The notes beneath the pieces are model-generated. The model ran no database searches and had not been told where the DNA came from. It was given only the letters and a program-made list of their open reading frames with translations. A program made the translations under genes and the position numbers. Of a DNA stretch of 21,952 nucleotides, positions 1-7,220 are shown piece by piece (the first letter of the stretch is position 1; each line of letters starts with the position of its first letter). Where the stretch lies: assembly GCA_948745425.1 (NCBI GenBank), contig CAPZDM010000001.1, positions 36,335-58,286 on the forward strand. Reading direction: 5' to 3'. This DNA is from an uncultured Clostridia bacterium (GTDB lineage Bacteria; Bacillota; Clostridia; TANB77; CAG-508).

Positions 1-137
1 GTCGTGAGAAATTGGGCTATGCACAATTTCACTCGACACAAAAATGTCGATAGCAGTGTAAAAGACATTTTAAAGTCGTGAGAAATTGGGCTATGCACAA
101 TTTCACTCGACACAAAAATGTCGATAGCAATGTAAAA
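1..137. repeat. Two tandem copies of a structured ~63-nt repeat, period 74 nt
   Basis: Copy 1 begins at base 1 and copy 2 at base 75. They match almost base for base over about 63 nt (one G/A difference near the 3' end), separated by about 11 nt of unrelated sequence. Each copy holds two inverted repeats: GAAATTG/CAATTTC (8-14 with 24-30), extendable outwards through GTCG/CGAC (1-4 with 34-37), and TCGACA/TGTCGA (33-38 with 45-50). The CGAC at 34-37 belongs to both, so the hairpins are mutually exclusive. The array may continue to the left of the window. No ORF covers it. It could be a recombination site, a regulatory RNA or a REP-like repeat; the sequence does not decide. Confidence 0.8.
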
Positions 138-150
138 AAATTCATAAACT

Positions 151-189
151 TCACATTTAGAAATATAATTTTAAATGTGAGGTTTTTTT
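151..189 (+). terminator. Intrinsic terminator or attenuator ahead of the carboxypeptidase remnant
   Basis: TCACATTTA (151-159) pairs with TAAATGTGA (172-180), followed by a T-run at 183-189. The sequence GTGAGGTTTTTT occurs at the 3' foot of this hairpin and again at 204-215, where GAGGT serves as the ribosome binding site for the next gene. It could end transcription from the repeats or attenuate the downstream gene. Confidence 0.65.
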
Positions 190-215
190 AATTGCTTAGA
201 AAAGTGAGGTTTTTT

Positions 216-661
216 ATGAAAAAATATATAACGTATATATTAATATTTATATGTATAATTGTGATAATGCCCAAAGTATATGCAGATGATGAAGACTTTG
301 AAGAAGAAATCCAAGATGCATCATGGATATATGAACAAATTGAAGCAGCAAATTCTAACATTACAAATGAACCAGTAATAAATTCTAGAGCAGCAGTAAT
401 ATATGATAGAACATCAGGAGAAGTAATATGGGGAAAAGACGAAAATTCTCAAAGAAAAATGGCATCCACCACAAAGATTATGACATCTCTAGTAGTAATT
501 GAAAATGTAAAAGACCTAAGCCAAGTAGTAACAATATCAAATAAAGCAGCTGGAGTAGGAGGATCAAGACTTCGGATTACATGTAAACGACAAAATCACA
601 GTAAATGATTTATTATATGGACTAATGCTCGAATCGCGGGAATGATGGCTCGGTAAATTAA
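216..661 (+). pseudogene. D-alanyl-D-alanine carboxypeptidase (S11), 3'-truncated, with two in-frame CGG +1 shift sites
   Basis: The ATG at 216 is chosen over an upstream TTG (192) because GAGGT lies at 206-210. The product begins with a signal peptide (about residues 1-24, ending VYA/DD), then the S11 family core: RAAVIYDRTSGEVIWGKDE, the catalytic SxxK serine in MASTTKIMTS, and, once frame is restored, the LLYGLMLESGND segment with the SGN motif. In-frame CGG codons at 573 and 637 each need a +1 step to GGA and GGG (Gly); the second Gly is the G of SGN. Even after both corrections the frame ends at a TAA (659-661) right after SGNDGSVN. The KTG motif and C-terminal domain are therefore missing: about 147 residues against roughly 380-430 in the family. 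It is probably a gene cut by insertion or recombination at the edge of the element. Confidence 0.8.
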
Positions 662-705
662 TGACAGGAAAATAAAAAAATAATAAGTATTCACTTTTTT
701 ATATT

Positions 706-729
706 AGGGGCTAAAGGTAGCCTCTTTTT
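706..729 (+). terminator. Rho-independent terminator
   Basis: AGGGGCTA (706-713) pairs with TAGCCTCT (718-725, one G-T pair) around loop AAGG, followed by TTTTT. The stem is nearly identical to that of the hairpin at 1821-1841. It lies between the truncated carboxypeptidase and the helix-turn-helix gene and could end the former or attenuate the latter. Confidence 0.75.
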
Positions 730-773
730 ATATTCTTATATAAATTGTGATGTACTAATTGAGGAGGTAAAAT

Positions 774-1472
774 GTGAATGAAGAAAATAAGATTAATTAT
801 TATGCAATCATACCGGCTACGGTTAGATATTCAAAAGAATTAAAAGCAAATGAAAAACTGCTCTATGGCGAAATAACATCTCTCTCAAATAAAAATGGAT
901 ATTGTTATGCTCAGAATAGATATTTCGCAGATTTATATGGTGTAAGTATTGAAACAGTGAGTAGATGGCTTTCTAATTTACAGAAATGTGGCTTTATTCA
1001 AATAGAAATAAAAAGAAATGAAAATAAGGAAGTTATTGCTAGGTATATTTATATTGTAGATATACCCTACCGTCAAAAAAATCAATACCCCTACCAACAA
1101 AAAAGTCAAGAGGGTATTGATGAAAATGTCAAAGAGAATAATATAAATTATAATAAGGATGAATTATTTAATTTAATTATAAATAAGAGTTTTAAAATTT
1201 CACATGATTTTATTGAAATATTAGAAAAATTAGAATTAGTTTATACACCACAAATGCTATTAATTATGACACAAGATAAAATTGAAATGTTAAAAGATAT
1301 TATTTATATGCTATATGAGTTATATAATAGTAATTTTAAATCTATTCTTTTAAATGTTAGTAGAGAATCTTTATTAAATTTATACACACTTTCAACAGAG
1401 CATAATCCTAATGACCTATTAAATTATTATAAAAGAACAGTTATAAACAAATACACTAATAATAGCACTTAA
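774..1472 (+). CDS. Helix-turn-helix (HTH_36-type) protein, replication-associated
   Basis: The GTG start at 774 is supported by AGGAGG at 763-768. The 232-residue product opens with NYYAIIPATVRYSKELKANE and continues through a winged-helix region (about residues 10-85) with RYFADLYGVSIETVSRWLSNLQKCGFI as the recognition part. This is the usual form of helix-turn-helix domains at the N-terminus of phage and plasmid replication organisers and of ICE accessory proteins. The C-terminal half (about 115-232) is charged and helical, without a recognised fold. Such proteins often bind an origin or load a helicase; here that is inference. It has no in-frame CGG: the CGG triplets near 801 and 807 are out of frame. 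Confidence 0.75.
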   Translation: MNEENKINYYAIIPATVRYSKELKANEKLLYGEITSLSNKNGYCYAQNRYFADLYGVSIETVSRWLSNLQKCGFIQIEIKRNENKEVIARYIYIVDIPYRQKNQYPYQQKSQEGIDENVKENNINYNKDELFNLIINKSFKISHDFIEILEKLELVYTPQMLLIMTQDKIEMLKDIIYMLYELYNSNFKSILLNVSRESLLNLYTLSTEHNPNDLLNYYKRTVINKYTNNST

Positions 1473-1484
1473 GGAGTTGAGTAT

Positions 1485-1748
1485 ATGTTAGATGACTATA
1501 TAAATAATTTTGAAAATGTTGTATCTTCCATCTTTTTTGTAAGTTTTAAGATAATAGTAATAGTTCTTATAGGTTTACTTATATTATCTTTAATATTTCT
1601 TGCAATAGGATGTTTGATAAAATCACAAAAGATAAAATCTAAATTCTTAATTGCTGTACCAAGTCTATTGCTAATAAATATTATATTTATTACAATTCCA
1701 TATATCTTTGTATATTTTAAGGATTTGATGTGGATAAAAAGTATGTAA
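1485..1748 (+). CDS. Small two-helix membrane protein
   Basis: The ATG at 1485 follows AAGGAG and lies 12 nt after the preceding stop, so the two genes probably form an operon. The 87-residue product has hydrophobic segments at about residues 15-43 and 53-75 with the basic stretch KSQKIKSK between them, which predicts two transmembrane helices. I do not recognise a family. Small membrane proteins of this type are common just upstream of the pilin gene in Gram-positive T4SS clusters. An opposite-strand ORF over the same bases lacks a ribosome binding site and is treated as a shadow. Confidence 0.6.
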   Translation: MLDDYINNFENVVSSIFFVSFKIIVIVLIGLLILSLIFLAIGCLIKSQKIKSKFLIAVPSLLLINIIFITIPYIFVYFKDLMWIKSM

Positions 1749-1758
1749 AATAATTGTT

Positions 1759-1786
1759 TTGACAAGTTTCGACATACAAATAAGAT
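1759..1786 (+). promoter_or_regulatory. Candidate promoter for the T4SS operon
   Basis: TTGACA (1759-1764) is a perfect -35 box, followed after 16 nt by TAAGAT (1781-1786), a 4/6 match to a -10 box. A better -10 match, TATAAT, occurs at 1796 but has no well-placed -35. It lies upstream of the attenuator-like hairpin at 1821 and the structured leader at 1877. Confidence 0.4.
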
Positions 1787-1820
1787 TTTATATGTTATAA
1801 TTATGTTAAATATTATAAAT

Positions 1821-1844
1821 GGGGGCTATTCACTAGCCTCTTTT
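1821..1844 (+). terminator. Terminator/attenuator hairpin in the T4SS leader
   Basis: GGGGGCTA (1821-1828) pairs with TAGCCTCT (1834-1841, with G-T pairs) around loop TTCAC, followed by TTTT. It falls between the candidate promoter and the pilin gene, so read-through may be regulated. The stem is almost the same as in the hairpin at 706-725. Confidence 0.55.
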
Positions 1845-1876
1845 AATTTAAAGAAATATTTATTTACATTATAGTG

Positions 1877-1918
1877 TTTCCTATTTAAATTTGTCCTTCA
1901 AATAAGTTAAATAGGAGA
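1877..1918 (+). promoter_or_regulatory. Structured leader masking the pilin Shine-Dalgarno
   Basis: TTTCCTATTTAA (1877-1888) pairs with TTAAATAGGAGA (1907-1918, one G-T pair), placing the ribosome binding sequence TAGGAGA in the 3' arm. The apical part is ATTTG/CAAAT (1889-1893 with 1899-1903) closing the 5-nt loop TCCTT. The same apical module and the same sequestration recur at 14764-14809 and 15096-15144. It probably switches translation of the pilin and the genes behind it. Confidence 0.65.
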
Positions 1919-1927
1919 TGATAGGAC

Positions 1928-2308
1928 ATGAAGTTAACCAAAAGTAAAAAACAAATAATTACTAAACTATCTAGTATAGGAATAGTACTTACATTACTTT
2001 TTATAAAAAGTAATGTAGTGTTTGCTACTGGAATAGGGACAGCTGAAGTACAGACTGCTACAGAAAATATAAGGAGAGTTATTACAAGTATTGCGATGCC
2101 TTTAGGCAGTGTTTTAATTTTTGCAAGTGTTGTTATAGCAGCAATAAAAATGATTGTAAATGCTAATAATCCACAGAAAAGAGCAGAAAGTATTGGAAGC
2201 CTCGCTTGGATTTGTGGTGGAGGAGTTGTTTTAGGTGCAAGTTTGATTATTGCAGGAATTATAATAAATATTGCAACAAATAACTCTGGTGCATTATTAG
2301 GAAGTTAG
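1928..2308 (+). CDS. VirB2/TrbC-like T4SS pilin subunit
   Basis: The ATG at 1928 follows the TAGGAGA ribosome binding sequence held in the leader hairpin. The 126-residue product has a signal peptide (about 1-33, ending VVFA/TG), an amphipathic stretch (ATENIRRVITS), then two hydrophobic helices (about 57-80 and 92-117) separated by the short polar loop NANNPQKRAES. This is the TrbC/VirB2 pattern of Gram-positive conjugation systems. The mature protein would assemble into, or line, the transfer channel at the membrane. It starts the operon with PrgI, the 2607 gene and VirB4. It is glycine-rich towards the C-terminus but has no in-frame CGG. Confidence 0.8.
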   Translation: MKLTKSKKQIITKLSSIGIVLTLLFIKSNVVFATGIGTAEVQTATENIRRVITSIAMPLGSVLIFASVVIAAIKMIVNANNPQKRAESIGSLAWICGGGVVLGASLIIAGIIINIATNNSGALLGS

Positions 2309-2319
2309 GGGGCGATTAG

Positions 2320-2613
2320 ATGAGAGTTTTTAAAGTCCCATTTGATATTAAGAGGGAAGAAAAAATATTTGGAGGATATTTAAGTTTAAGACAAGTAATA
2401 TATTTAATGTTGTCAGCATCCTGTTTTGCTATATTTGCTACGCATTTTCATTTAACAATTAAAATTATATTTGCTATTATAATGAGTGGCTTCTTTTTAT
2501 TGTGTGCTTTTATTAAAATTGGTGAACAGAACTTTGATAAGTTCTTTTTTTATGCAATAAAATATCTATTTCGTAAAAAGGACTTTATATATGAGAGGTG
2601 TAGCCAATGGTAA
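2320..2613 (+). CDS. PrgI family T4SS membrane protein
   Basis: The ATG at 2320 lies 11 nt after the pilin stop, with a G-rich ribosome binding site (GGGGG). The 97-residue product opens with MRVFKVPFDIKREEKIFGGYLSLRQ, typical of PrgI proteins, and has two adjacent transmembrane helices (about 26-42 and 47-65). The C-terminus is basic and cytosolic (YLFRKKDFIYE). PrgI proteins sit between the pilin and VirB4 genes in Gram-positive T4SS operons and are taken to be VirB3-like inner-membrane partners of VirB4. The end overlaps the next start by 7 nt, suggesting coupled translation. Confidence 0.8.
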   Translation: MRVFKVPFDIKREEKIFGGYLSLRQVIYLMLSASCFAIFATHFHLTIKIIFAIIMSGFFLLCAFIKIGEQNFDKFFFYAIKYLFRKKDFIYERCSQW

Positions 2614-3347
2614 TAATGATAATATTTTTAATTTTAACTGTAGTTTTTGTTGTAGGAACAGTTATTTATCTATATTATAAAAACAAAAATATCAATTCCG
2701 ATATAAAACAAAATTCTAATACACAAAATAATGAAAAAGCTAAAAAGAATAATAAAAAAGGACTAGTAGATATTTTACAAATGAAAATCAAAGATGATAT
2801 CGTTTGTATAGGAAATAGATATTCAAAAATAATTAAGTTAGGAAATATAGACTACAATATGTTATCGAATAGTGAACAAGATTCTATAGAAAGCATATTA
2901 ATTCAGACAGCTCTAGCAATAGATTATCCAATACAATTATTTTCTACAACAGAGTACATAGATACAAGCAAAATAGTTTCACTAATGAAACAAAATAGAA
3001 TGAAAAACCAAAAAGTACAAGAATATAAAAATTATTTAATTAAATACTTAGAAAATCTAATGGAAAACAGATCAATTTCTGTTGTAAAAAACTATGCCAT
3101 AATTTCTTATGACGGACTATATGAAAATGCTAAAGAAGAACTAAATAGAAAAGCAACATCATTTAAGGGAAATTTACTAAGAGCAAAAATTATATGTGAA
3201 ATATTAAATGAAGATGAAATATATAATTTGATTTATAGGGAATTAAATAAAAATTCTGCATTAAATATCAGTTCATTGAAGGAAGGAGGAAAAAATTTAT
3301 ATGTTGGAAAAAAACAAACAACAAAAAGCAATAGATATTTTCAATAA
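2607..3347 (+). CDS. Membrane-anchored T4SS protein preceding VirB4
   Basis: The ATG at 2607 has GAGAGGTG at 2593-2600 and overlaps the PrgI gene by 7 nt. The 246-residue product has one N-terminal transmembrane helix (about 2-23), a charged Asn/Lys linker (about 24-52), and a soluble domain (about 53-235) beginning GLVDILQMKIKDDIVCIGNRYSKIIKLGNIDYNML. Its end overlaps the VirB4 start by 47 nt. The domain resembles the N-terminal region of VirB4/TraC-type proteins in position and secondary-structure pattern; the exact family is unknown to me. It is not a broken-off part of the next gene: VirB4 has its own AAGGAGG and ATG, and no CGG lies at the junction. Confidence 0.65.
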   Translation: MVIMIIFLILTVVFVVGTVIYLYYKNKNINSDIKQNSNTQNNEKAKKNNKKGLVDILQMKIKDDIVCIGNRYSKIIKLGNIDYNMLSNSEQDSIESILIQTALAIDYPIQLFSTTEYIDTSKIVSLMKQNRMKNQKVQEYKNYLIKYLENLMENRSISVVKNYAIISYDGLYENAKEELNRKATSFKGNLLRAKIICEILNEDEIYNLIYRELNKNSALNISSLKEGGKNLYVGKKQTTKSNRYFQ

Positions 3348-5124
3348 TATAACAAATGTTATGGATTTATTACTGCCAGATAATTTACAAGAGAGAAAAG
3401 ACTATCTTTGTTTAGGATATAATAAGTATTCAAGAATTTTTGTAATGACAGTTTATCCTGAACAGACATGGGTAGGATGGTTAGATGATTTATTTAACAT
3501 AGGTAATATTAATATTTCTGTAAAAATAGAGCCATCTGTTAATAGAAATGTTATTAATCAATTAACTAGAAAATTAGTACAACACCAATCTGAGTATGCA
3601 ACATATTCAAAGCAAGGCAATATTTTACATTTACCAGAATTAGAAAAGCAAATATCTGACTTAGAGGATTTACGAATGCTAATACAGACTAATCAAGACA
3701 AGTTGTTTTATGCTAGTATTTTTATAACTTTAAATGCAGAAAATCTACAGGAATTAAATGAAAAGACAAAGATATTAGAAAGTGAATTAAATAAGAAAAC
3801 TGCAATGATAAGAACCCTAACATTTAGACAGTTAGATGGATTTAAAACAATGCTTCCAACTGGAAATATACCTATTGCTAATTATGAGAGAAATATGGTA
3901 GCAGGGCGGAACAGCAACATTGATTCCTATTTCTAATCCTAATCTATCACATGATAGAGGTGTATTTGTGGGGAGAAATATTTATACAAATGCACCAGTA
4001 TATGTAGATACATTTATTGGACCACCAACATTACCAAATCCACATGTATTTATTTGTGGTACAAGTGGACGGTGGAAAAAGTGTAGCATTAAAAACATTA
4101 ACAGCAAGAAATATTGTAACCACAGGATGTGGTGCTTTTTTTATTGATGTTGAAGGAGAATATACAAATTTAACTCGAATGTTAGGTGGTAAAGTAATAA
4201 AAATTAGGCAGGGTGAGAATACAGGAATAAATCCTTTTGAACTAGAGCCTGATGTAAATGGAAATTCACAATTTTTAAATATACTTGATAAAGTGGCAGA
4301 AATAAGAGCTTTACTTGCAACTATATGTAGAAATTATATGAATAGAACTTTAAACGGTACAGAGATTACAGAAATAGAAATTATTGTAAATGAGTTATAT
4401 GCAGAAAGACGGAATCACAAGTGATATAAATTCACTTTTTGAGAAGAAAGGTGGAAAACTAGATAATGGGAAATATGTTGTTGGAAAAATACCAAAGAAA
4501 ATGCCGACTTTAAGTGATTTTCAAAAGAAACTAAAACAAAGAGATAATTGCACAGAACTGGCTGAACTATTAGTACCTTTTCTTAGAGGCAATTCACTGG
4601 GCATTTTCGATTGTGAAAGTAAAATCACCTCAGATGAAGAAATTATTTCTTTTGATATGTCAGAAATAAAAGATGAGTTTACAAAATTATATGCTTCTTT
4701 TGTAATTCTTACTTGGGTGTGGCAAAAGTTTGTACTTAAAAATAAGGAGAAAAAGAAAATCATCGTTTGTGATGAAGCATGGTTATTTTTAAAATTTCAA
4801 GAATCGGCTGAGTTTTTAGTAAATGTAGCAAGGAGACGGTCGTAAATATAATGTTCCACTATTTATACGGTAGTCAGTTTATAGATGAATTTTTATCTTG
4901 TGAAGAACGGTAAAACAATTATAAATATATGTTCTACAAGGTATTTATTTAAACAAAGTCCTGGTAGTGTAGACGAAGTTGTAAGTTTCTTTAATTTATC
5001 TGAAGGAACAAAAGATTTCTTACAGACTGCAAGTCCTGGAGAATGTGTAATTAGTCTAAATAATAGTGTTACAGCAATTAAGTTTGTAATTACAGATTTT
5101 GAAAGGGAGTTTGTTTTTACTTAG
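3301..5124 (+). CDS. virB4: VirB4-type conjugation ATPase, with six in-frame CGG +1 shift sites
   Basis: The ATG at 3301 follows AAGGAGG at 3283-3289. Read conventionally, the gene collapses into at least five ORFs. Stepping +1 at in-frame CGG codons 3907, 4070, 4410, 4837, 4868 and 4908 gives one 605-residue protein ending at 5124, a normal VirB4 size, with no other defect. The first half has the N-terminal VirB4 domain (TWVGWLDDLFNIGNINISVKIEP). The ATPase domain has Walker A (CGTSGGGKSVALKTLTAR, about residue 252; the shift at 4070 supplies its middle Gly), VEGEYTNL, Walker B (KKIIVCDEAWLFLKF, about 486), ARRGRKYN and the terminal SCEEGKTIINICSTRYLFKQ. It powers T4SS assembly and DNA transfer at the membrane. 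Four of the six restored glycines (Walker A, AGGTATLIP, ARRGRKYN, EEGK) lie in well-conserved motifs. Confidence 0.9.
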
Positions 5125-5185
5125 ATTAATAAAAATAAGTTGAAGCATATAAGGAGGTGAGGTTTTAGATATATCTTACTAAAGA

Positions 5186-5932
5186 TTGGAGGTGAAAAAT
5201 ATAAAATGTAGAATTATAAAAACTAGTATAGTTATATTCACAATTATATTAATAGTTTCTTCATACATCTTAATACGAGATTTTTTGGAATATAAAGAAA
5301 GCAAAGCTGTAAACATTCAAATATTTAAAGATGTAGTAATAGAAGAAAACGATAATGTAGACAATGAAAGAATAATAGAAATTAACTGGGATAAATTAAA
5401 AAGAATAAACAAAGATATCATAGGTTGGATAAGAATAGCAGACACAAATATCAACTATCCTATTCTAAAAAGTGATGAAACGTTAAACTATATGAATCAT
5501 TCTTTTAATGGAGAGTATAATAAAAATGGTTCGATATTTACATTAAATGGTAATCCATTTAATGATAATGTAACAGTTATATATGGGCATAACATGAAAA
5601 GTGGAATTATGTTTTCACAACTTGATAAATATATGAATAAGGAATTTTTTTATAGACATTCTAATTTTGAAATATATACAGAAAATCAAAATTATAGAGC
5701 AAGAGTGTTTAGCTGTTACTCGATTGGTGTAAACGATGATGAAAATAATATTAAGTCATTAGATTTTAAAGAGGAAATAGAATATTACAAAAAATCAAGT
5801 AAACATTGCATAGAGGATATAGGGAAAATCGAAAAAATAGTAAAATTATCGACCTGTTCTTATCTGAATAATCATACAACACCGACAAATCAGAGGTATT
5901 ATATAATAGCAAGTTTAGAAAAATTAGAGTAG
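5186..5932 (+). CDS. Class B-type sortase, start uncertain
   Basis: The product (about 243-248 residues) has an N-terminal transmembrane anchor (IVIFTIILIVSSYILI) and a sortase domain: DIIGWIRIADTNINYPIL, the catalytic His in VTVIYGHNMKSGIMFSQL, the catalytic Cys in KLSTCSYLNN, and a C-terminal Arg in NQRYYIIASLEK. It is a membrane transpeptidase that probably anchors or polymerises the adhesin encoded at 7221. The start is odd: GGAGGTG (5188-5194) overlaps the possible TTG (5186) and GTG (5192) starts, and at normal spacing it points to an ATA at 5201. A second perfect AAGGAGGTG at 5151-5159 has no start codon at the right distance. No in-frame CGG. Confidence 0.85.
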   Translation: MEVKNIKCRIIKTSIVIFTIILIVSSYILIRDFLEYKESKAVNIQIFKDVVIEENDNVDNERIIEINWDKLKRINKDIIGWIRIADTNINYPILKSDETLNYMNHSFNGEYNKNGSIFTLNGNPFNDNVTVIYGHNMKSGIMFSQLDKYMNKEFFYRHSNFEIYTENQNYRARVFSCYSIGVNDDENNIKSLDFKEEIEYYKKSSKHCIEDIGKIEKIVKLSTCSYLNNHTTPTNQRYYIIASLEKLE

Positions 5933-6013
5933 ATATTCAAAAATGATTGATTTCTGTAGTGTTACAAGTATTAAAAAATTTTTTTCTTGAGCATATTAAA
6001 ATTATAAAAATTA

Positions 6014-6022
6014 TGCTATACT
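6014..6022 (+). promoter_or_regulatory. Candidate extended -10 promoter for the CAP gene
   Basis: TGCTATACT (6014-6022) matches an extended -10 box. No convincing -35 precedes it, which is usual for extended -10 promoters. Transcription would start near 6029, just upstream of the AAAGGAGTG ribosome binding site, giving a very short leader. Confidence 0.45.
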
Positions 6023-6044
6023 CTTGAAAAAGGAGTGATGAAAT

Positions 6045-7094
6045 ATGAAAAAGAAATATTTTTTAATTATTATCTTATCAGTTATTTTAGTAGCAATAGT
6101 AAGCATGATCATAATATCAAAAGTTAAAGATAATCATAAAAACAGAGATGATATTGAGATTGGAAAAACAAATGAAGGAACAGAAGAAAATATGACAGAT
6201 GATATAGAATTGCAAGAAAACAATGGAGAGAATGTAATTGAAGATGAAACAAAGGATACTGATGCAGATGTTGTTAAACAAGAGGAGACACAAGAACTAG
6301 AAGAAAAAGGCACAGCAATTATAAGTTCTAGTCCAACAAATATGCCACAATCAACTACATATAGTTCAAGCAATATACCAAACAATATTATAGCTTCAAC
6401 AAACAATAATGATGAACATGATGATGTGCTTGGAGGTCTAGTCTCTACAGTTAATGGAACTACTGTAAATAAAACTACAACTGAGCAGGCTAAATTAACT
6501 GGTACAGAAAAACAAAAAAGTTTAACAAAAACGGAAACTAAATATGGTGTTATAATTAGTACTTATACAACAACTACATATAATGTTTATAGTGATGGAA
6601 ATAAAACAGTTAAATCAACAAGCAATTCAACAGAATATGACAGAAGTAATTATAATGCAACTACATCAGAGTTACTTGCAGAGGCAAAAACAGCTAGAAG
6701 TAAGTATGCTAGTATGCTAAATAAAGTTATTGAAAATACAAATGCTTATAGACAAGAAGCTAATGCAAATAGTGTAAATGGTATAGTTAATAGAACAAAC
6801 TTAACTTTGGATGAAAAGTTGTGTATAACAGCCTCTGTTAGAGCAGTTGAAATGGCTTATTCAGGTAATTTTTCTCATACAAGACCAAATGGTGGTAATA
6901 TAGGGAATGAGTTAGGAACAAAGGTGTGGGGAGAAAACATTGCAAGAGGACAAAAAAGTGCAGATTCAGTATCACGAAGTTGGAGAAATTCAGCAGGGCA
7001 TTATTCTAATATGATATCTGAAAAATATACAAAAATAGGAGTAGGGCATTTTGAATTGGATGGTACTCATTATTGGGTACAATTATTCGCATAA
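6045..7094 (+). CDS. Membrane-anchored CAP (SCP/PR-1) domain protein
   Basis: The ATG at 6045 follows AAAGGAGTG. The 349-residue product has an N-terminal signal anchor (about 4-25), a long low-complexity spacer rich in Glu/Asp and then Ser/Thr/Asn (about 30-205), and a C-terminal CAP domain (about 225-349) with EKLCITASVRAVEMA, the histidine of GNFSHTRPNG, GENIARGQ, the HxxxM-like segment AGHYSNMISEKYTKIG and the terminal GTHYWVQLFA. The spacer would hold the domain out from the membrane into the wall. Bacterial CAP proteins are extracellular and mostly of unknown activity. The position between sortase and adhesin suggests a surface role in mating or wall binding. No in-frame CGG; the CGG near 6531 is out of frame (ACG GAA). 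Confidence 0.85.
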   Translation: MKKKYFLIIILSVILVAIVSMIIISKVKDNHKNRDDIEIGKTNEGTEENMTDDIELQENNGENVIEDETKDTDADVVKQEETQELEEKGTAIISSSPTNMPQSTTYSSSNIPNNIIASTNNNDEHDDVLGGLVSTVNGTTVNKTTTEQAKLTGTEKQKSLTKTETKYGVIISTYTTTTYNVYSDGNKTVKSTSNSTEYDRSNYNATTSELLAEAKTARSKYASMLNKVIENTNAYRQEANANSVNGIVNRTNLTLDEKLCITASVRAVEMAYSGNFSHTRPNGGNIGNELGTKVWGENIARGQKSADSVSRSWRNSAGHYSNMISEKYTKIGVGHFELDGTHYWVQLFA

Positions 7095-7133
7095 CAAAAA
7101 ATACTAAATTACAAAGTAGTAGAAAAAATTAAA

Positions 7134-7165
7134 AGTCTATTGAAGTGAATTCAATGGCTTTTTTA
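7134..7165 (+). terminator. Intrinsic terminator after the CAP gene
   Basis: AGTCTATTGAA (7134-7144) pairs with TTCAATGGCT (7150-7159) with one bulged T and a G-T pair around loop GTGAA, followed by TTTTTT. It separates the CAP gene from the adhesin gene, which may therefore have its own promoter in the AT-rich stretch up to 7220. Confidence 0.7.
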
Positions 7166-7220
7166 TTTTAGAAAATGTAAATATTATAAATGAAAAAATA
7201 GAGAAGGAGGAATTTCATAT

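Noticed and set aside
1..137. CRISPR array
   Set aside because: The repeat unit is about 63 nt with an 11-nt spacer, two copies only, and no cas genes; the proportions are wrong for CRISPR.
651..661. A third CGG (651-653) as a shift site in the carboxypeptidase
   Set aside because: It is out of frame (GGC TCG GTA) after the two preceding shifts, and shifting there does not continue the family sequence.
3290..3350. The 2607 gene and VirB4 as one frameshifted gene
   Set aside because: No CGG lies at the junction, and VirB4 has its own AAGGAGG and ATG. The 47-nt overlap is best read as two coupled genes.
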